From the NCBI GenBank assembly GCA_938084835.1, contig CALKER010000003.1, positions 62,001-126,000 of the forward strand: 64,000 bases of DNA. The letters run 5' to 3'. This stretch comes from an uncultured Thermoguttaceae bacterium. Lineage in GTDB: Bacteria; Planctomycetota; Planctomycetia; Pirellulales; Thermoguttaceae. The position numbers were made by a program, and so were the translations under genes. Each line of letters begins with the position of its first letter. Position 1 is the stretch's first letter. Below, in pieces: positions 37,970 to 48,043 of the stretch. Below the pieces are notes generated by a model, which searched no databases, was not told the origin of the DNA, and worked only from the letters and a program-made list of their open reading frames with translations.

Positions 37970-39105
37970 CGCGAAACCTCCTCACGAGCCCAAATATCGA
38001 GGGTGAGTAACTGTTGCAAACTCGGACGTGCCTCGAACGGATGAATCTCCAAAGCCCGTTCACAAAGCGGAATGATATCCGAAAAACGGATTTGACCGCG
38101 AAGAAAGGCCTCCACCGCCACCTCGTTGGCAGCATTCAAGACGGCGCCGGCTGTTCCCCCCCGGGTGGCTACGTCAAGCCCAAGCTTTAAGGCCGGAAAC
38201 CGTTGCGGATCCGGGGGCTCAAACTCAAGCCGAATCAGCCCCGACCACTCCAGTTTTTTCGCAATGCATGGTTTTCGCTCGGGCCAGGTCAAAGCCAGTT
38301 GGATAGGCAGCCGCATGTCCGGAGCGCTCAGTTGAGCCAGCACCGAACCGTCTACAAATTCTACCAATCCGTGGACAATTGACTGCGGGTGAATCAGCAC
38401 TTCGATTTGCTCGGGGTGCAGCTCGAACAGCCAGCGAGCTTCAATGATCTCCAGGGCCTTATTCATTAGCGTAGCAGAATCGATGGAGATTTTTTTCCCC
38501 ATCCGCCACGTGGGGTGCGCCAGGGCTTGTTCCACCGTAACTTGAGCGAGTTGTTCCACGGAATGATTCCGAAAAGGTCCACCGCTGGCCGTAAGAATTA
38601 CCCGCTTCACTGATTCCCGCGGGCGCCCCTGGAGGATTTGAAACAGAGCGCTGTGCTCGCTGTCAACGGGGATGATGGCCGCCCCAGTCTGACGTGCTAA
38701 TTCCATGACCAGCGGGCCGGCAAGGACCAAGGTCTCTTTATTTGCCAAAGCGACGGTTTTTCCCGCCGAAATTGCCGCCCATGTGCCTTCAAGACCGGCC
38801 CGCCCCACAATAGCCGACAAAACAACGTCGACCTCCGGCGCCGAGGCTATTGAGGGAATATGCTCGGGGCCTGCCAGGACCTCCACTTCAGGGGGAAATA
38901 TTTTCTCCCCCACGCCCTGCGCTGCAGACTTATCAGCTATTACCACGCATTTCGGACGTAGGAGAGCCGCCTGCTTCGCCAAGCTGGGCACATCCCGGTT
39001 CGCCACCAGCGCAACGGCACGAAGATACCCCTCCGAGGAGGCAATCACCTCCACGGCGCTGCGACCAACACTTCCAGTTGATCCAAGGATCGCGATTCGG
39101 CGCAC
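37948..39105 (-). CDS. dxr: 1-deoxy-D-xylulose-5-phosphate reductoisomerase
   Basis: Dxr makes 2-C-methyl-D-erythritol 4-phosphate from DXP with NADPH, the second step of the MEP isoprenoid pathway. The 385-residue product begins MRRIAILGSTGSVGRSAVEV with the NADPH-binding motif. It has ALANKETLVLAG, the metal- and substrate-binding VDSEHSALFQ and SGGPFR, the TLMNKALEIIEA helix and HPQSIVHGLVEF, all in the family order. The length is normal. It starts with GTG. Its stop codon lies 22 bases inside the rseP frame, so the two genes form one operon. Confidence 0.97.
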   Translation of the reverse strand: MRRIAILGSTGSVGRSAVEVIASSEGYLRAVALVANRDVPSLAKQAALLRPKCVVIADKSAAQGVGEKIFPPEVEVLAGPEHIPSIASAPEVDVVLSAIVGRAGLEGTWAAISAGKTVALANKETLVLAGPLVMELARQTGAAIIPVDSEHSALFQILQGRPRESVKRVILTASGGPFRNHSVEQLAQVTVEQALAHPTWRMGKKISIDSATLMNKALEIIEARWLFELHPEQIEVLIHPQSIVHGLVEFVDGSVLAQLSAPDMRLPIQLALTWPERKPCIAKKLEWSGLIRLEFEPPDPQRFPALKLGLDVATRGGTAGAVLNAANEVAVEAFLRGQIRFSDIIPLCERALEIHPFEARPSLQQLLTLDIWAREEVSRWIATGF

Positions 39106-41215
39106 AGCCTATCACCGCAGGGGGGATTAATATCCCAACACGCGAGAAGTGGGTAACTCCTCTGTTCCCCTCACACTTTAAGTGGGATTAAGCCGTCCTG
39201 ATTCTACCTCACTTTTGTGGCTCTTTCATGGTTTTCGGAGATGAGGCAAAGGGCACGGAATTTTAACCGACCTGCACAACTCCCGCACATAACCCCAACG
39301 AATTTTTTCACAAATCTTAAACAGAAATGCGCCTTGCACCATTTTTACGGCGAGGGGGTTACCTCTTCCGGAACCTCTCCGGAAAGCCGCCGCCCAACTC
39401 AGCTTAAGCCAAATTGGGCGCTCGGGCCTTAGTACCGGGTCCTCGTCCCAATTCTCAACTAGATTGATTCAAGCGATAATCGTTTCTCTCGAAAAATTCA
39501 GTTAAAAACAGTCAAAAAAGATAAAACAAAATCTCCAGAGTGTGCTTACCACGCCCAGCCCAGCGGTCACAAGTACTTTTCGGCAGGCGGCTACGCTTCC
39601 GGAGACAATCTACCTGGAGACAAGTTACTCCGGAAAAGTCTTAGCACCTCGGAAGTACACCCATACCGAGGGGCCCGCTGCGAATGGCACGACGAAAAAA
39701 TGTTCATAAGTTTGATCACTTAACTTGCCACACTGGGCACAGTCCAACGAAAAGTGGCAGAAATTACAAGTTACGGTTGATTGCCAGGAGGGACTGGTAT
39801 CCACCATCGGGACGAAATCTCAATTATCCCGAGGACGATACCACACTATGGAGGGGTTATATTCCACCGGAATAGCAAAAACCCTGAATGTGGCTAAATT
39901 CTTTGACCCCTCACAATCCTACCCTTGACCGCAAAAGTTGCCTAAATGGAATGGAAGCGGTCATGTGGCGCAAAAAAGAAGCAGTAGAAAATGGAAGTGG
40001 GTTTCCGGTCCAAGGGAAATTTCATTTTGGTTTTCGAGGCATTCGCCGTGGGTTTCACTGTTTTTTTCCTTGAAAACTTGCATTTCTCTCAGGCGACCTA
40101 GGCCGTTTAACCACTGGGTTACCTTTAACGCCCATTTGCCCAGGTGGCGCCGGATAAAGTTCCCTTTGCCTGTCGATGGCACAACCTTTATTGCATCTAT
40201 CCCCGAAAGGGGATTGCCGTAGGAGACGGCGGGAGGGCGATCTACTTTTTCTCTCTGCTTTTCCTCTTAGTTTCCTGAGGCTCAATTATTCCCACTCCGA
40301 GGAGGGGCTTTGCGGGCAAGAGTGGTAACATCTATCCGTGTGCTAAGCCGCCTCAGGAGCCACGCGGGGCGCCCACCCAAAGGGTGGCCAATCATGCTTC
40401 GGCTACCCGGCTTGGATAGCACGACAGGGGAACCCTCAAAGGCACCTCTTAGTTCGCCAGTTGGCGGCGGCATGAATTGGCCAACTTCCTTTTCGAAACC
40501 GATGACGAGGTTGTTCTTCTTCGACGCAACTCGTCCCTAGTACTTGCAAATATCGCGGAAGAAAATGTAAGGTTATAAGGGTAAACCTCTTTCAAGGGGA
40601 AAATGGCTCGACGGCCGTGACAGCCGGAGATTTGCCGGCGGAAATTTTTGTCGTGGAAGTTTCGAATCCTTTGCAGGGGATCCCAACGGCACGCAATTCC
40701 GAGGCGGATAAAGGCATTTAATTGGCGAAAGAAAATCGGAGCGGCGGTGTCTCTTCCCGTTTGCATCTGGGGGAAATAGCCGCGGAAGGCTCGCAGCTGT
40801 GGAAGAGCCTTCGTGTCACGGCGCCCCCCGATCGAAAAACGGTAACGACGTAGGGTGGCCGGTGGAATGGGTGTCCCAGGGAAGTCGTGCCCGGTTGCGC
40901 GTTAGAGGCGTCGGTTTTCCTAGGCCGCTTGAAGCTTGTGCTACTCACGTAGAAAGACATGGGCGGGTCTGAGAAAAACCTCGTTTCGGCACAAGCGGGC
41001 CTTGTGGCCCATGAACGCATTTTTCGAACGCTACCAAGTCCGCGGACATCGGGAAGTTTTATGCCTCTTGATGTTTATGCCTCTAGATAGGGGCTTGGCG
41101 AACGGCGGGGAATGCTGGGAAACAACGCCGTTGACGCCGACAATTCGTGATGAACGTTCGTTGACGTCGCCCCGAAGTCGGAACCACCGATGTGAAACTA
41201 CCATGGGAGGCTAAG
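39106..41215. other. 2.1 kb gap without a supportable gene
   Basis: The longest non-coding stretch of the window. It holds an AT-rich patch at about 39462-39530 and the direct repeat at 41058-41088. A 60-codon minus frame at 39625-39807 has a CX2C-X5-CX2C pattern but no ribosome-binding site. Nothing resembles a tRNA. Confidence 0.45.
41058..41088. repeat. Tandem 16-base direct repeat
   Basis: TTTATGCCTCTTGAT is repeated 16 bases later as TTTATGCCTCTAGAT, 14 of 15 identical. It lies about 130 bases before the TolQ-like gene and may be a regulatory site or a small duplication. Confidence 0.35.
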
Positions 41216-42040
41216 ATGGCAAACGAGCATCAATCGTTGTTCCGAGTGGCGTGGCTTTCGCTTGTGATTCTCTTGGCACTATCGGTCGTAATGTGGGGCC
41301 GAATCACCACAAGTCAACAGATGGCTTTGGCTCAAGAGCAGGAATGGGTCGAAGAAGCGCGATCAGGGACTGAACCAACCCCGGTTGTCCAGGGGGAAAC
41401 CTATTTGGCCTGGATGTATCGGTCGTTAGGACTGTTCTATAGCATCGTCTTCCTCGCCTTGTCGTTTACTTTAGTAGCTTTGGTTGTGATGAATTTGCTC
41501 ACAGCACGGCGAGAAGCACTGATGCCCTCGAAACTTGTTGAAGCTTTTGAAAGTCTTCTCAATGAGAGGAAGTATCAGGAAGCTTACGAGTTGGCGAAAA
41601 ACGACGAGTCTTTTTTGGGGCAAGTGTTATCCGCCGGGTTAGCTCGGCTTTCGGCGGGGTATTCAGAAGCGATTCAGGCCATGCAAGAAGTGGGCGAAGA
41701 GGAAAACATGAAACTCGAACATCGCCTCAGCTACATTGCTTTAATTGGTACGATCAGCCCGATGGTGGGACTTCTAGGTACAGTTCAAGGCATGATCTCG
41801 TCGTTTAGCGTGATTGCGCGTAGTCCCACCACGCCAAAGCCGTCCGAATTGGCAGCAGGAATCTCTACGGCCCTTTTCACCACGCTAGTGGGGCTATTTA
41901 TCGCCATTCCTGCTATTGCCATCTATAACATTTTGCGGAACCGGATGGCGCGTCTGGTACTTGAGGCAGGTACGGTAAGCGAAGGGTTGATGAGCCGGTT
42001 CTCGCCATCTGGTGCCGCTCGGGCCAAAGCAAGCTCCTAG
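41216..42040 (+). CDS. MotA/TolQ/ExbB proton channel family protein
   Basis: TolQ/ExbB proteins form the pentameric stator of proton-driven energy transducers in the inner membrane. The 274-residue product has a first helix (about 8-28), a second at about 70-92, then the soluble loop with VVMNLLTARREALMPSKLVE. The two conserved channel helices contain YIALIGTISPMVGLLGTVQG and ELAAGISTALFTTLVGLFIA, the family signature. An extra helix and a Gln-rich segment (TSQQMALAQEQEWVEE) precede the usual core. GGGAGG stands five bases before the ATG at 41216; an upstream in-frame start at 41192 lacks a site. It is followed by two ExbD/TolR genes. Confidence 0.95.
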   Translation: MANEHQSLFRVAWLSLVILLALSVVMWGRITTSQQMALAQEQEWVEEARSGTEPTPVVQGETYLAWMYRSLGLFYSIVFLALSFTLVALVVMNLLTARREALMPSKLVEAFESLLNERKYQEAYELAKNDESFLGQVLSAGLARLSAGYSEAIQAMQEVGEEENMKLEHRLSYIALIGTISPMVGLLGTVQGMISSFSVIARSPTTPKPSELAAGISTALFTTLVGLFIAIPAIAIYNILRNRMARLVLEAGTVSEGLMSRFSPSGAARAKASS

Positions 42041-42136
42041 GAGGACGGGCAGAGTAGAGAAGCCATCCGGTTGTGCCGGTGACGTTGAGCTTTGAGGCCT
42101 CAGCTTTAAAAGAGCAAGACCGACGAGGGTAAATCC

Positions 42137-42604
42137 ATGCGGTTTGCAAGCCGGCGTGATGTGGCCAGAGGCAAGGCCGACATGACTCCGATGATTGACA
42201 TGACGTTTCAGCTAATTGCTTTTTTTATGGTCATTGTCAATTTTAGTGAAGGAGATCGTAATGAACGCATCCGGCTACCCATTAGCGAGCTGGCTAAGCC
42301 GCCCGATGCCCCGGCAAAAAGTCCCATCACTTTGCATTTGACAGATGCGGGGACCGTTATTTTTGGACCTGATGAGGTCTCTATCCCGGGAATCAGGCAA
42401 TTGCTGGAGCGCGAGCAGCGCTTCCTCAGGGCCCGGGGGGATGACCCACGGGCGGCGACCATCATCATTCGGGGTGATCGAGCGGCACGGACGGGGCAAG
42501 TTCAGGAACTCATACGCGTGTGTCAACAAGTGGGATTCGAGAGATTTGTGCTCAGAGCTAGGCAGGAATTCGCTTCGCTTGCGGAACTCGCCCCAAGCGG
42601 GTAG
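42137..42604 (+). CDS. ExbD/TolR family protein (first copy)
   Basis: The 155-residue protein has a short cytoplasmic N-terminus, one membrane helix with the proton-carrying Asp (MTPMIDMTFQLIAFFMVIVN, Asp21), and a periplasmic domain. The pattern TPMID is the hallmark of TolR/ExbD. GAGGG about eight bases upstream supports the ATG. It lies 96 bases after the TolQ-like gene, in the same operon. Confidence 0.95.
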   Translation: MRFASRRDVARGKADMTPMIDMTFQLIAFFMVIVNFSEGDRNERIRLPISELAKPPDAPAKSPITLHLTDAGTVIFGPDEVSIPGIRQLLEREQRFLRARGDDPRAATIIIRGDRAARTGQVQELIRVCQQVGFERFVLRARQEFASLAELAPSG

Positions 42605-42669
42605 CGGGCTCGGGAGATGCTGGGCACTATCGGCATATTGTTGACTAAGAATTTCGGAGGAAAGAGAGC

Positions 42670-43158
42670 ATGCGGATGGGCCAGCGTCGGGAAGAAGATA
42701 CGGGTGTCGAATTGCAAATGACACCGATGATCGATATCGTCTTTCAACTTCTCGTCTTCTTTGTCATGACGTTTAAAATTGCCGCTCCCGAAGGCGACTT
42801 TAATATCCGCATGCCGCTAGTGGCACCAAGCGAAGGGATACCCGAACCCGATGCCCTGCCGCCAATCACCATTCGCCTCTCGGCATTGAGCGATGGCCGC
42901 TTGGCCAGTATTCAATTCGGCCAAAGGCAGCTGAAAAATTTCCTGGAACTGCGGGAGCGGATGATCGAAATGTTAGGCCCTGACCCTGGCCCAAGTGTCA
43001 TCGAAAGTACCGAAGTGGAGCTCGACTGTGACTACCACCTCCGATACGAGTACGTGATCGAGGCCATTACCGCCGTATCCGGTTACGTGGACCCCAAAAG
43101 CGGTCAGGTCATCAAACTTGTGGAAAAGATAAAGTTCGCTCCTCCGCGAGCCGGCTGA
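42670..43158 (+). CDS. ExbD/TolR family protein (second copy)
   Basis: The 162-residue protein repeats the layout of its neighbour: cytoplasmic start, one helix with MTPMIDIVFQLLVFFVMTFK and a periplasmic domain. The two copies differ clearly, so a heterodimer around one TolQ ring is possible (inference). GGAGG nine bases upstream gives the start. The operon ends at the hairpin at 43170-43205. Confidence 0.95.
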   Translation: MRMGQRREEDTGVELQMTPMIDIVFQLLVFFVMTFKIAAPEGDFNIRMPLVAPSEGIPEPDALPPITIRLSALSDGRLASIQFGQRQLKNFLELRERMIEMLGPDPGPSVIESTEVELDCDYHLRYEYVIEAITAVSGYVDPKSGQVIKLVEKIKFAPPRAG

Positions 43159-43169
43159 TGCAATTTCGG

Positions 43170-43205
43170 AGTTCGACCCCAAGGGTCGACGAACCCTCGA
43201 AGTTT
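43170..43205 (+). terminator. Rho-independent terminator of the TolQRR operon
   Basis: TCGACCC and GGGTCGA pair across CAA, extended by GTTC/GAAC with a bulge, and TTTTT follows within 15 bases. It lies just after the last TolR stop codon and before the convergent gene. Confidence 0.55.
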
Positions 43206-43213
43206 TTCCCCAA

Positions 43214-45250
43214 TTAGGAACTGTGAATTTCAGGAAACACCATTCCTCGGGCGAAGGCCTCCCGAAATTCGGCTTGCGCTGCCAAATCGATGTGCCGGGT
43301 CTGTAGGGCCAGCCACTCAGCACACCTGCGCGCTTCGAGACTAACGGCGACCAAGGTGGCTCCCGCCAGCGAGGAATTTCCGGCAAAATGAATTCTCTCT
43401 GACGGAATTTCCGGGGGCAAAAGTCCGATGGTCTGAGCACTTTCCGGCCGGAGGCAGCTGCCAAAGGCTCCCGCAACCCACACCTCTTCCACATCCCGCA
43501 GGCTGATTCCCACTAGTTTACAGAGGAGAATGACTCCTGTGCGAATGGCTCCCGTAGCCAATTGTAATTGCCGCACATCCTGCTGTGTAAACAAAAGCGG
43601 CTGGCCTACGGCTGACTGTTCGGGGGTTGCGATCACGAATGCCGGACGGCCATCCACAAGTCGGAGCCGTTCTCGCAATGGCTGGGGAAGAGTGCGAGGG
43701 GCATCCTCCGGGGAAAGCATGCGTCCGGTGGGAGCGACGATTTGAAAGCGAAGGAGCTCGGCCAAAAGGTCGACAAGGCCGGAGCCACAGATTCCCGCCG
43801 GGGGTTGGTTGCCGATGACCTGCCACATGGGTTGGCCATCTAGGAACTGGAAACGTTCGATGGCCCCTGAGACGGCGCGCATCCCGCAGCGAATTTTGAC
43901 CCCCTCAAAAGCGGGACCGGCTGCCGTGGCAGCTGCATACAACTTCCCCTCGCAGGAAAGGGCAATCTCGCCGTTGGTGCCTATGTCAACTAACAGGGCC
44001 GGACCTGGCCGATTCCACAACCGCACCGCAAGCATGCCCGCCACTGTATCTCCGCCAACAAACGGGCCAATAATCGGCAGGATGTAGGCCTGGCCATAGG
44101 GATAAAACGGAAGGCCCAATTCCTTGCTGCGAAAACTCAACCCCAGTTGAAATACCGGGGCAAAAGGTGCCTCACCTAAACGCCCCACCTCCAACCCCAA
44201 AAGCAAATGCAGCATCGTCGTATTACCGGCGAATGTGGAAACATAAATGTCGCCGGAGGCCACCCTCGCTTGCTCGCACAGCCGGGCAACAAGCTGTGTA
44301 CATCCCTGCAGCACCGCCTCGTGCAACCGAGCGGTGCCATCGGGATGATCGCGGGAATATTGAATTCGCGAAATCACATCCTCCCCAAAGCGCACTTGGG
44401 GATTTATCTCGCTTGCTACCGCCAATCGTTGACCACTGCCTAAATCGACAAGATTCGCTACCAACGTGGTCGTGCCGATGTCGAAAGCCACAGCAAGATG
44501 CGAAGCGGTATGATCCCCCGGCCGAATGTCAAGAAGATTCTGAGCCAAAGTTACGGACAGGCCCTGTCCAGCAGATGCGGATACCGTTCCGCTGGGGTTG
44601 CCCCCGTCGCTTTCGCGGCCGGGAATGTCGCTTGAAGAACGGCGTGGCTCCGGAAGCTCCTCAGGTGAAGGCCTGCATAAGTCTTCCTCTTCCACCACTA
44701 CAGTCACGTTCGAAAGTGCGCGGTAATCGAGCTGAGAAAGCTTTTGAAGAACTCCAAGCGGCAACCGAAAATCCCCGAGGTGCTCCTTCAGCTCTTCCAA
44801 AAGGGCCTTGGAGTCTTCCGCCGACCTTTCCTTTAGCTGCACGAGCACCTTACGAACTGGGTAATCGGTGGCAGCTACCACAATGGGAAGGTGTTCCGCC
44901 AGAATCTTAGGTCTACCAAAAGCTAAACTTCGCGGCGGAATCTCTACCGTGACATCCTGGTAGACCATTGCTTGGCAAGCCAGTCGCCAGCCGGCTTCCA
45001 AGTCTTCCTCGCAGAAAAACGTCAGATCGGGGGAGCTTGGGGGAATTGCCGAGCCGTGCACAATGACACGGCAACGACCGCATTGCCCCCGGCCGCCACA
45101 CGCCTGTTCGAGCACAAGCCCTACTAAGGCGGCCGCTTCGGCGAGGCGTGTACCCGGAGCCACAAAAACAACCCGTCCGCCTGGCTCGAAACACACTCGA
45201 CACATATTTGGGGGATTTGCTTCCATTGGTCGGTCCGGAAAAGAGCTCAC
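43214..45250 (-). CDS. 2Fe-2S/ASKHA protein, corrinoid-activation (RACE)-like
   Basis: RACE proteins reduce the Co(II) cofactor of corrinoid proteins with an iron-sulfur cluster and ATP. The 678-residue product has an N-terminal plant-type 2Fe-2S ferredoxin domain with ligands Cys51, Cys57 and Cys60 (CGGRGQCGRC) and Cys92. A linker leads to an ASKHA actin-fold ATPase part with AVAFDIGTTTLVANLVDLGS, ALLVDIGTNGEIALSCEGKL and PPAGICGSGLVDLLAE. No methyltransferase genes are present in the window, so the target is unknown. The GTG at 45250 has GGGGAG upstream; the start at 45226 lacks one. It follows the LysR gene by 21 bases on the same strand. Confidence 0.88.
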   Translation of the reverse strand: MSSFPDRPMEANPPNMCRVCFEPGGRVVFVAPGTRLAEAAALVGLVLEQACGGRGQCGRCRVIVHGSAIPPSSPDLTFFCEEDLEAGWRLACQAMVYQDVTVEIPPRSLAFGRPKILAEHLPIVVAATDYPVRKVLVQLKERSAEDSKALLEELKEHLGDFRLPLGVLQKLSQLDYRALSNVTVVVEEEDLCRPSPEELPEPRRSSSDIPGRESDGGNPSGTVSASAGQGLSVTLAQNLLDIRPGDHTASHLAVAFDIGTTTLVANLVDLGSGQRLAVASEINPQVRFGEDVISRIQYSRDHPDGTARLHEAVLQGCTQLVARLCEQARVASGDIYVSTFAGNTTMLHLLLGLEVGRLGEAPFAPVFQLGLSFRSKELGLPFYPYGQAYILPIIGPFVGGDTVAGMLAVRLWNRPGPALLVDIGTNGEIALSCEGKLYAAATAAGPAFEGVKIRCGMRAVSGAIERFQFLDGQPMWQVIGNQPPAGICGSGLVDLLAELLRFQIVAPTGRMLSPEDAPRTLPQPLRERLRLVDGRPAFVIATPEQSAVGQPLLFTQQDVRQLQLATGAIRTGVILLCKLVGISLRDVEEVWVAGAFGSCLRPESAQTIGLLPPEIPSERIHFAGNSSLAGATLVAVSLEARRCAEWLALQTRHIDLAAQAEFREAFARGMVFPEIHSS

Positions 45251-45271
45251 CTGCTCCCCGTTTCGAATCGG

Positions 45272-46168
45272 TCAAGCAGCGGCCGAGGCACTGACTTCCT
45301 TAAGTAATTCGATAAACTTGGTTATGGCAGGAGTAAACACCTTTCGGTGGTGGTGAATCACTCCGATAGGCCGAGTCGGCTCATCCGGCTTTATCGCGGC
45401 CACTTTCAAAGTACCTGCCGCCAACTCGCGACGAATCGTTGGCTCCGGCAAAATGCTTACGCCTATCCCCACCTCTACCGCCTGCTTGATAGTCTCGATG
45501 TTATCAAACGCCATGACCACCTGCACGCTAACATGTCGCTCCCGGAGATAGCGATCCAAATGGCGGCGGATGCTCAAACCGCGATCAAACGTGACAAAGG
45601 GTTCCCCCGCAAGTTCCGAAACATCAACTTCTTCCCGAGAGGCAAACCGATGCTCCGGCGCGCAAACCAAAACCATCCGCTCTTCACGAAGGTGAATCAC
45701 ATCGATCTCCGGTGAGCTCTGTGGATAGGATACGATCCCCAAGTCAAGTTCCCCGCTTAGAACTCCCTCGTAAATCCGCGTTGGATGTAGGAACTCTAGC
45801 CGGACCTGAGCCCGAGGATACTGACGCAAAAAACGCCGCATACACTCTCTCATATCGTGGAGCCCGACGGAGTAGATAGCACCTACGCGAACAATGCCGG
45901 AGACCTCCACTTGTAAACTCTGAAGCCGAGCTATGACGTTGTCGTACAGATCGACCAACTCCCGAAAAGCCTCGTAGCAGATTTCGCCGGCCGGCGTGAG
46001 CACGAACGGTCGGCGGGTGCGGTCGATTAACTCCGCCCCCAATTCCCGTTCCAAGCGCCGCACGGCCTGAGTGGCCGCCGATTGGCTGACTTTATTTACC
46101 GCGGCACCGCGCGAAAAACTCTTTTGAGAGACAACCGAGCAGAAAATCCGGAGTGTTTCAATATTCAT
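45272..46168 (-). CDS. LysR-type transcriptional regulator
   Basis: The 298-residue product is a typical LysR regulator: a winged helix-turn-helix at residues 1-58 (NIETLRIFCSVVSQKSFSRG, with QSAATQAVRRLERELG) and a two-lobed effector domain. It probably controls its own operon, because the 2Fe-2S/ASKHA gene follows after 21 bases. The group resembles the CysB/CbbR-like subset by general features only; the effector is unknown. The ATG at 46168 is chosen since GGAAGG lies seven bases upstream; the frame is open to 46183. Confidence 0.94.
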   Translation of the reverse strand: MNIETLRIFCSVVSQKSFSRGAAVNKVSQSAATQAVRRLERELGAELIDRTRRPFVLTPAGEICYEAFRELVDLYDNVIARLQSLQVEVSGIVRVGAIYSVGLHDMRECMRRFLRQYPRAQVRLEFLHPTRIYEGVLSGELDLGIVSYPQSSPEIDVIHLREERMVLVCAPEHRFASREEVDVSELAGEPFVTFDRGLSIRRHLDRYLRERHVSVQVVMAFDNIETIKQAVEVGIGVSILPEPTIRRELAAGTLKVAAIKPDEPTRPIGVIHHHRKVFTPAITKFIELLKEVSASAAA

Positions 46169-48043
46169 ACTCGTGCCTTCCAAATCACAGATAGCAACTA
46201 AATGGAATTTTATCCCTTGCCGTCAATTTAGTGATAATTTCCAAGAATTGCACCTGGCCCCAACTTCACTCACTTATGTCGTTCAAGCTCCAGGTATTCC
46301 TCGAAAACTACGCGAAGATCCTCTAAAAGCACGATCGTGTTCGCATGGCCGGAATCAGTCGCACGCGCCGAGCTAAACAGGGGTACCACATCCGACGGCC
46401 TGTGCGAGCGCGGTGTAACGACCGCATTACGCTCCCAGTGACAAAGTCACCTCAAAAGCGCTGCCTATCCGCGCACTGACAAAATAAACTCGGGTTCAAA
46501 TCCGTAACTTGAAGTTCCAAAGTAGTAAACCTGAATGAGACGGCCTTAAAATCACGAACCACAATCTGTTTTTCAAAAAGCCGCAGCAACGTGATCAAAA
46601 CAGGTGCAACGACCTATTATAAATCCTTCTTATAATTTGAACGCTCATAAGCAAAACGGTCAAGTTGCTTTTTTGCGAAAGCGTGACTTAGGATGGACCC
46701 CAATCTTCCACTTGTCCTGGCGGCTTTTATCGAAGGTTTTATTTCATCGGACAGACCGATCGCCTTGTGAGCCGGGTAAGAGCGTCGCTAGCGGTGGGTC
46801 TTGAGCCGAAGCTGAATTCGTCCGACTCGTGAGGGCGGAAACTTTTAGCTCCCAAGAGGATTCACAATTCGCTCAACCGGCGCGAAACGTTCCGAAGCGC
46901 GTAAAAATCCTTTGCGGTACATGGCACCGGCATCCTTTCCGGTCAAAGACCCCGGACGGAACAACTGGTCGCCGTCAGATCGCTTTTTTCTCCACCCGGG
47001 AAACCTCTCCGAAGTCCCCACCCAATCCGGGGCAATCCCGGTACGGCCAAGATTTAGAATTTCTGCTTTCGGACCGCCCTTAAACCAGATCGGGCTGCCT
47101 GTCAATGGCAAGGGGTTTTTAGAAAGAATGCGTCAAGCAACAAGGGAAATTCCTGAACGTGGTCGGATAGGAAAAAAGGAAAAATTGGGAGGTCTGCCTC
47201 ACTTGTACTTTCGCGACTTGTGCTGCGGATTTGTAGCCTGGATGAGCGATTCGCAAAATCGAACCTCTTAAAGGATATTTAGGATCCGGGTTACTTCGTT
47301 CCCCCCGGAGAATGCAATTAGTTGCTTTGACCACAAGCTCTTGCGGGATCGTTGCGGGGATTTTTCAAGATGGCGGAGTCGGTGTCAGCATCGACCACGC
47401 GGAACGCGGCCCCGGCGGGGTTTTCCATAGGGGGAGGGAATCGGTCGGTGCCTCTGTCTCATCGGATCGCGATAAATTTCCGTCCCAGGTGCCTCCAAGC
47501 GACAAACATGAGTGGTCGACCAGGACTCTTGGATCGGACGATATATGAGGATCGTAGTAAACATCCAGGAATTTTCGAGTTGCATTCGCCCGCTCCCAAA
47601 TCTCCGAGGAATTATCTTGACTGACGGCAGCCCCGAGGGGGTTAACCGGAGCCATCTCTCGGCGGTTAAGGAAAAGCTACCAGGTGCCCTCCAACCTCCG
47701 AAGACCCCCAGCCCGATTGCTAGGTGAGAAGGATTCCGCAGCTTTTACGATGCTTGCGCAATTCGCCGATCTGTTGCGTTTTGCTATAGGAGGCCAGGAA
47801 GCCTTCACCGTAGAAACTCGGAACCGCCGAGCAGACCTTTTTGGCAGACTGCCTACCCAACTTGTGAATGGTGATGGCCCGCCCCTTCTTACAAAATCAA
47901 ACAGGACATGCCAAGGCGGACCTTGGCAAAGCATGAAAATCCTTGGCTATAGGCCAGGAAAGGTTTTAGCCAGCTTAAAATGAGGAAAGCCCGCCGTGTT
48001 GCGGTGAGATAAAACAACTTTTCCCACTAAAGGACGGAAGTTT
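46169..48043. other. 1.9 kb gap; no supportable gene
   Basis: Frames on both strands lack conserved motifs. A segment with a GAGCG/CGCTC stem and a GGTTCAAATCC string near 46410-46510 resembles a tRNA only superficially. A minus frame at 47365-47655 is open but not recognised. Confidence 0.45.

Noticed and set aside
46400..46520. tRNA-like segment with GGTTCAAATCC
   Set aside because: The T-arm stem does not pair beyond two bases, no acceptor stem or anticodon arm fits, so it is a chance string.
47365..47655. 96-codon minus-strand frame in the 1.9 kb gap
   Set aside because: Open, but no recognisable family, no good start and an equally long frame on the other strand.
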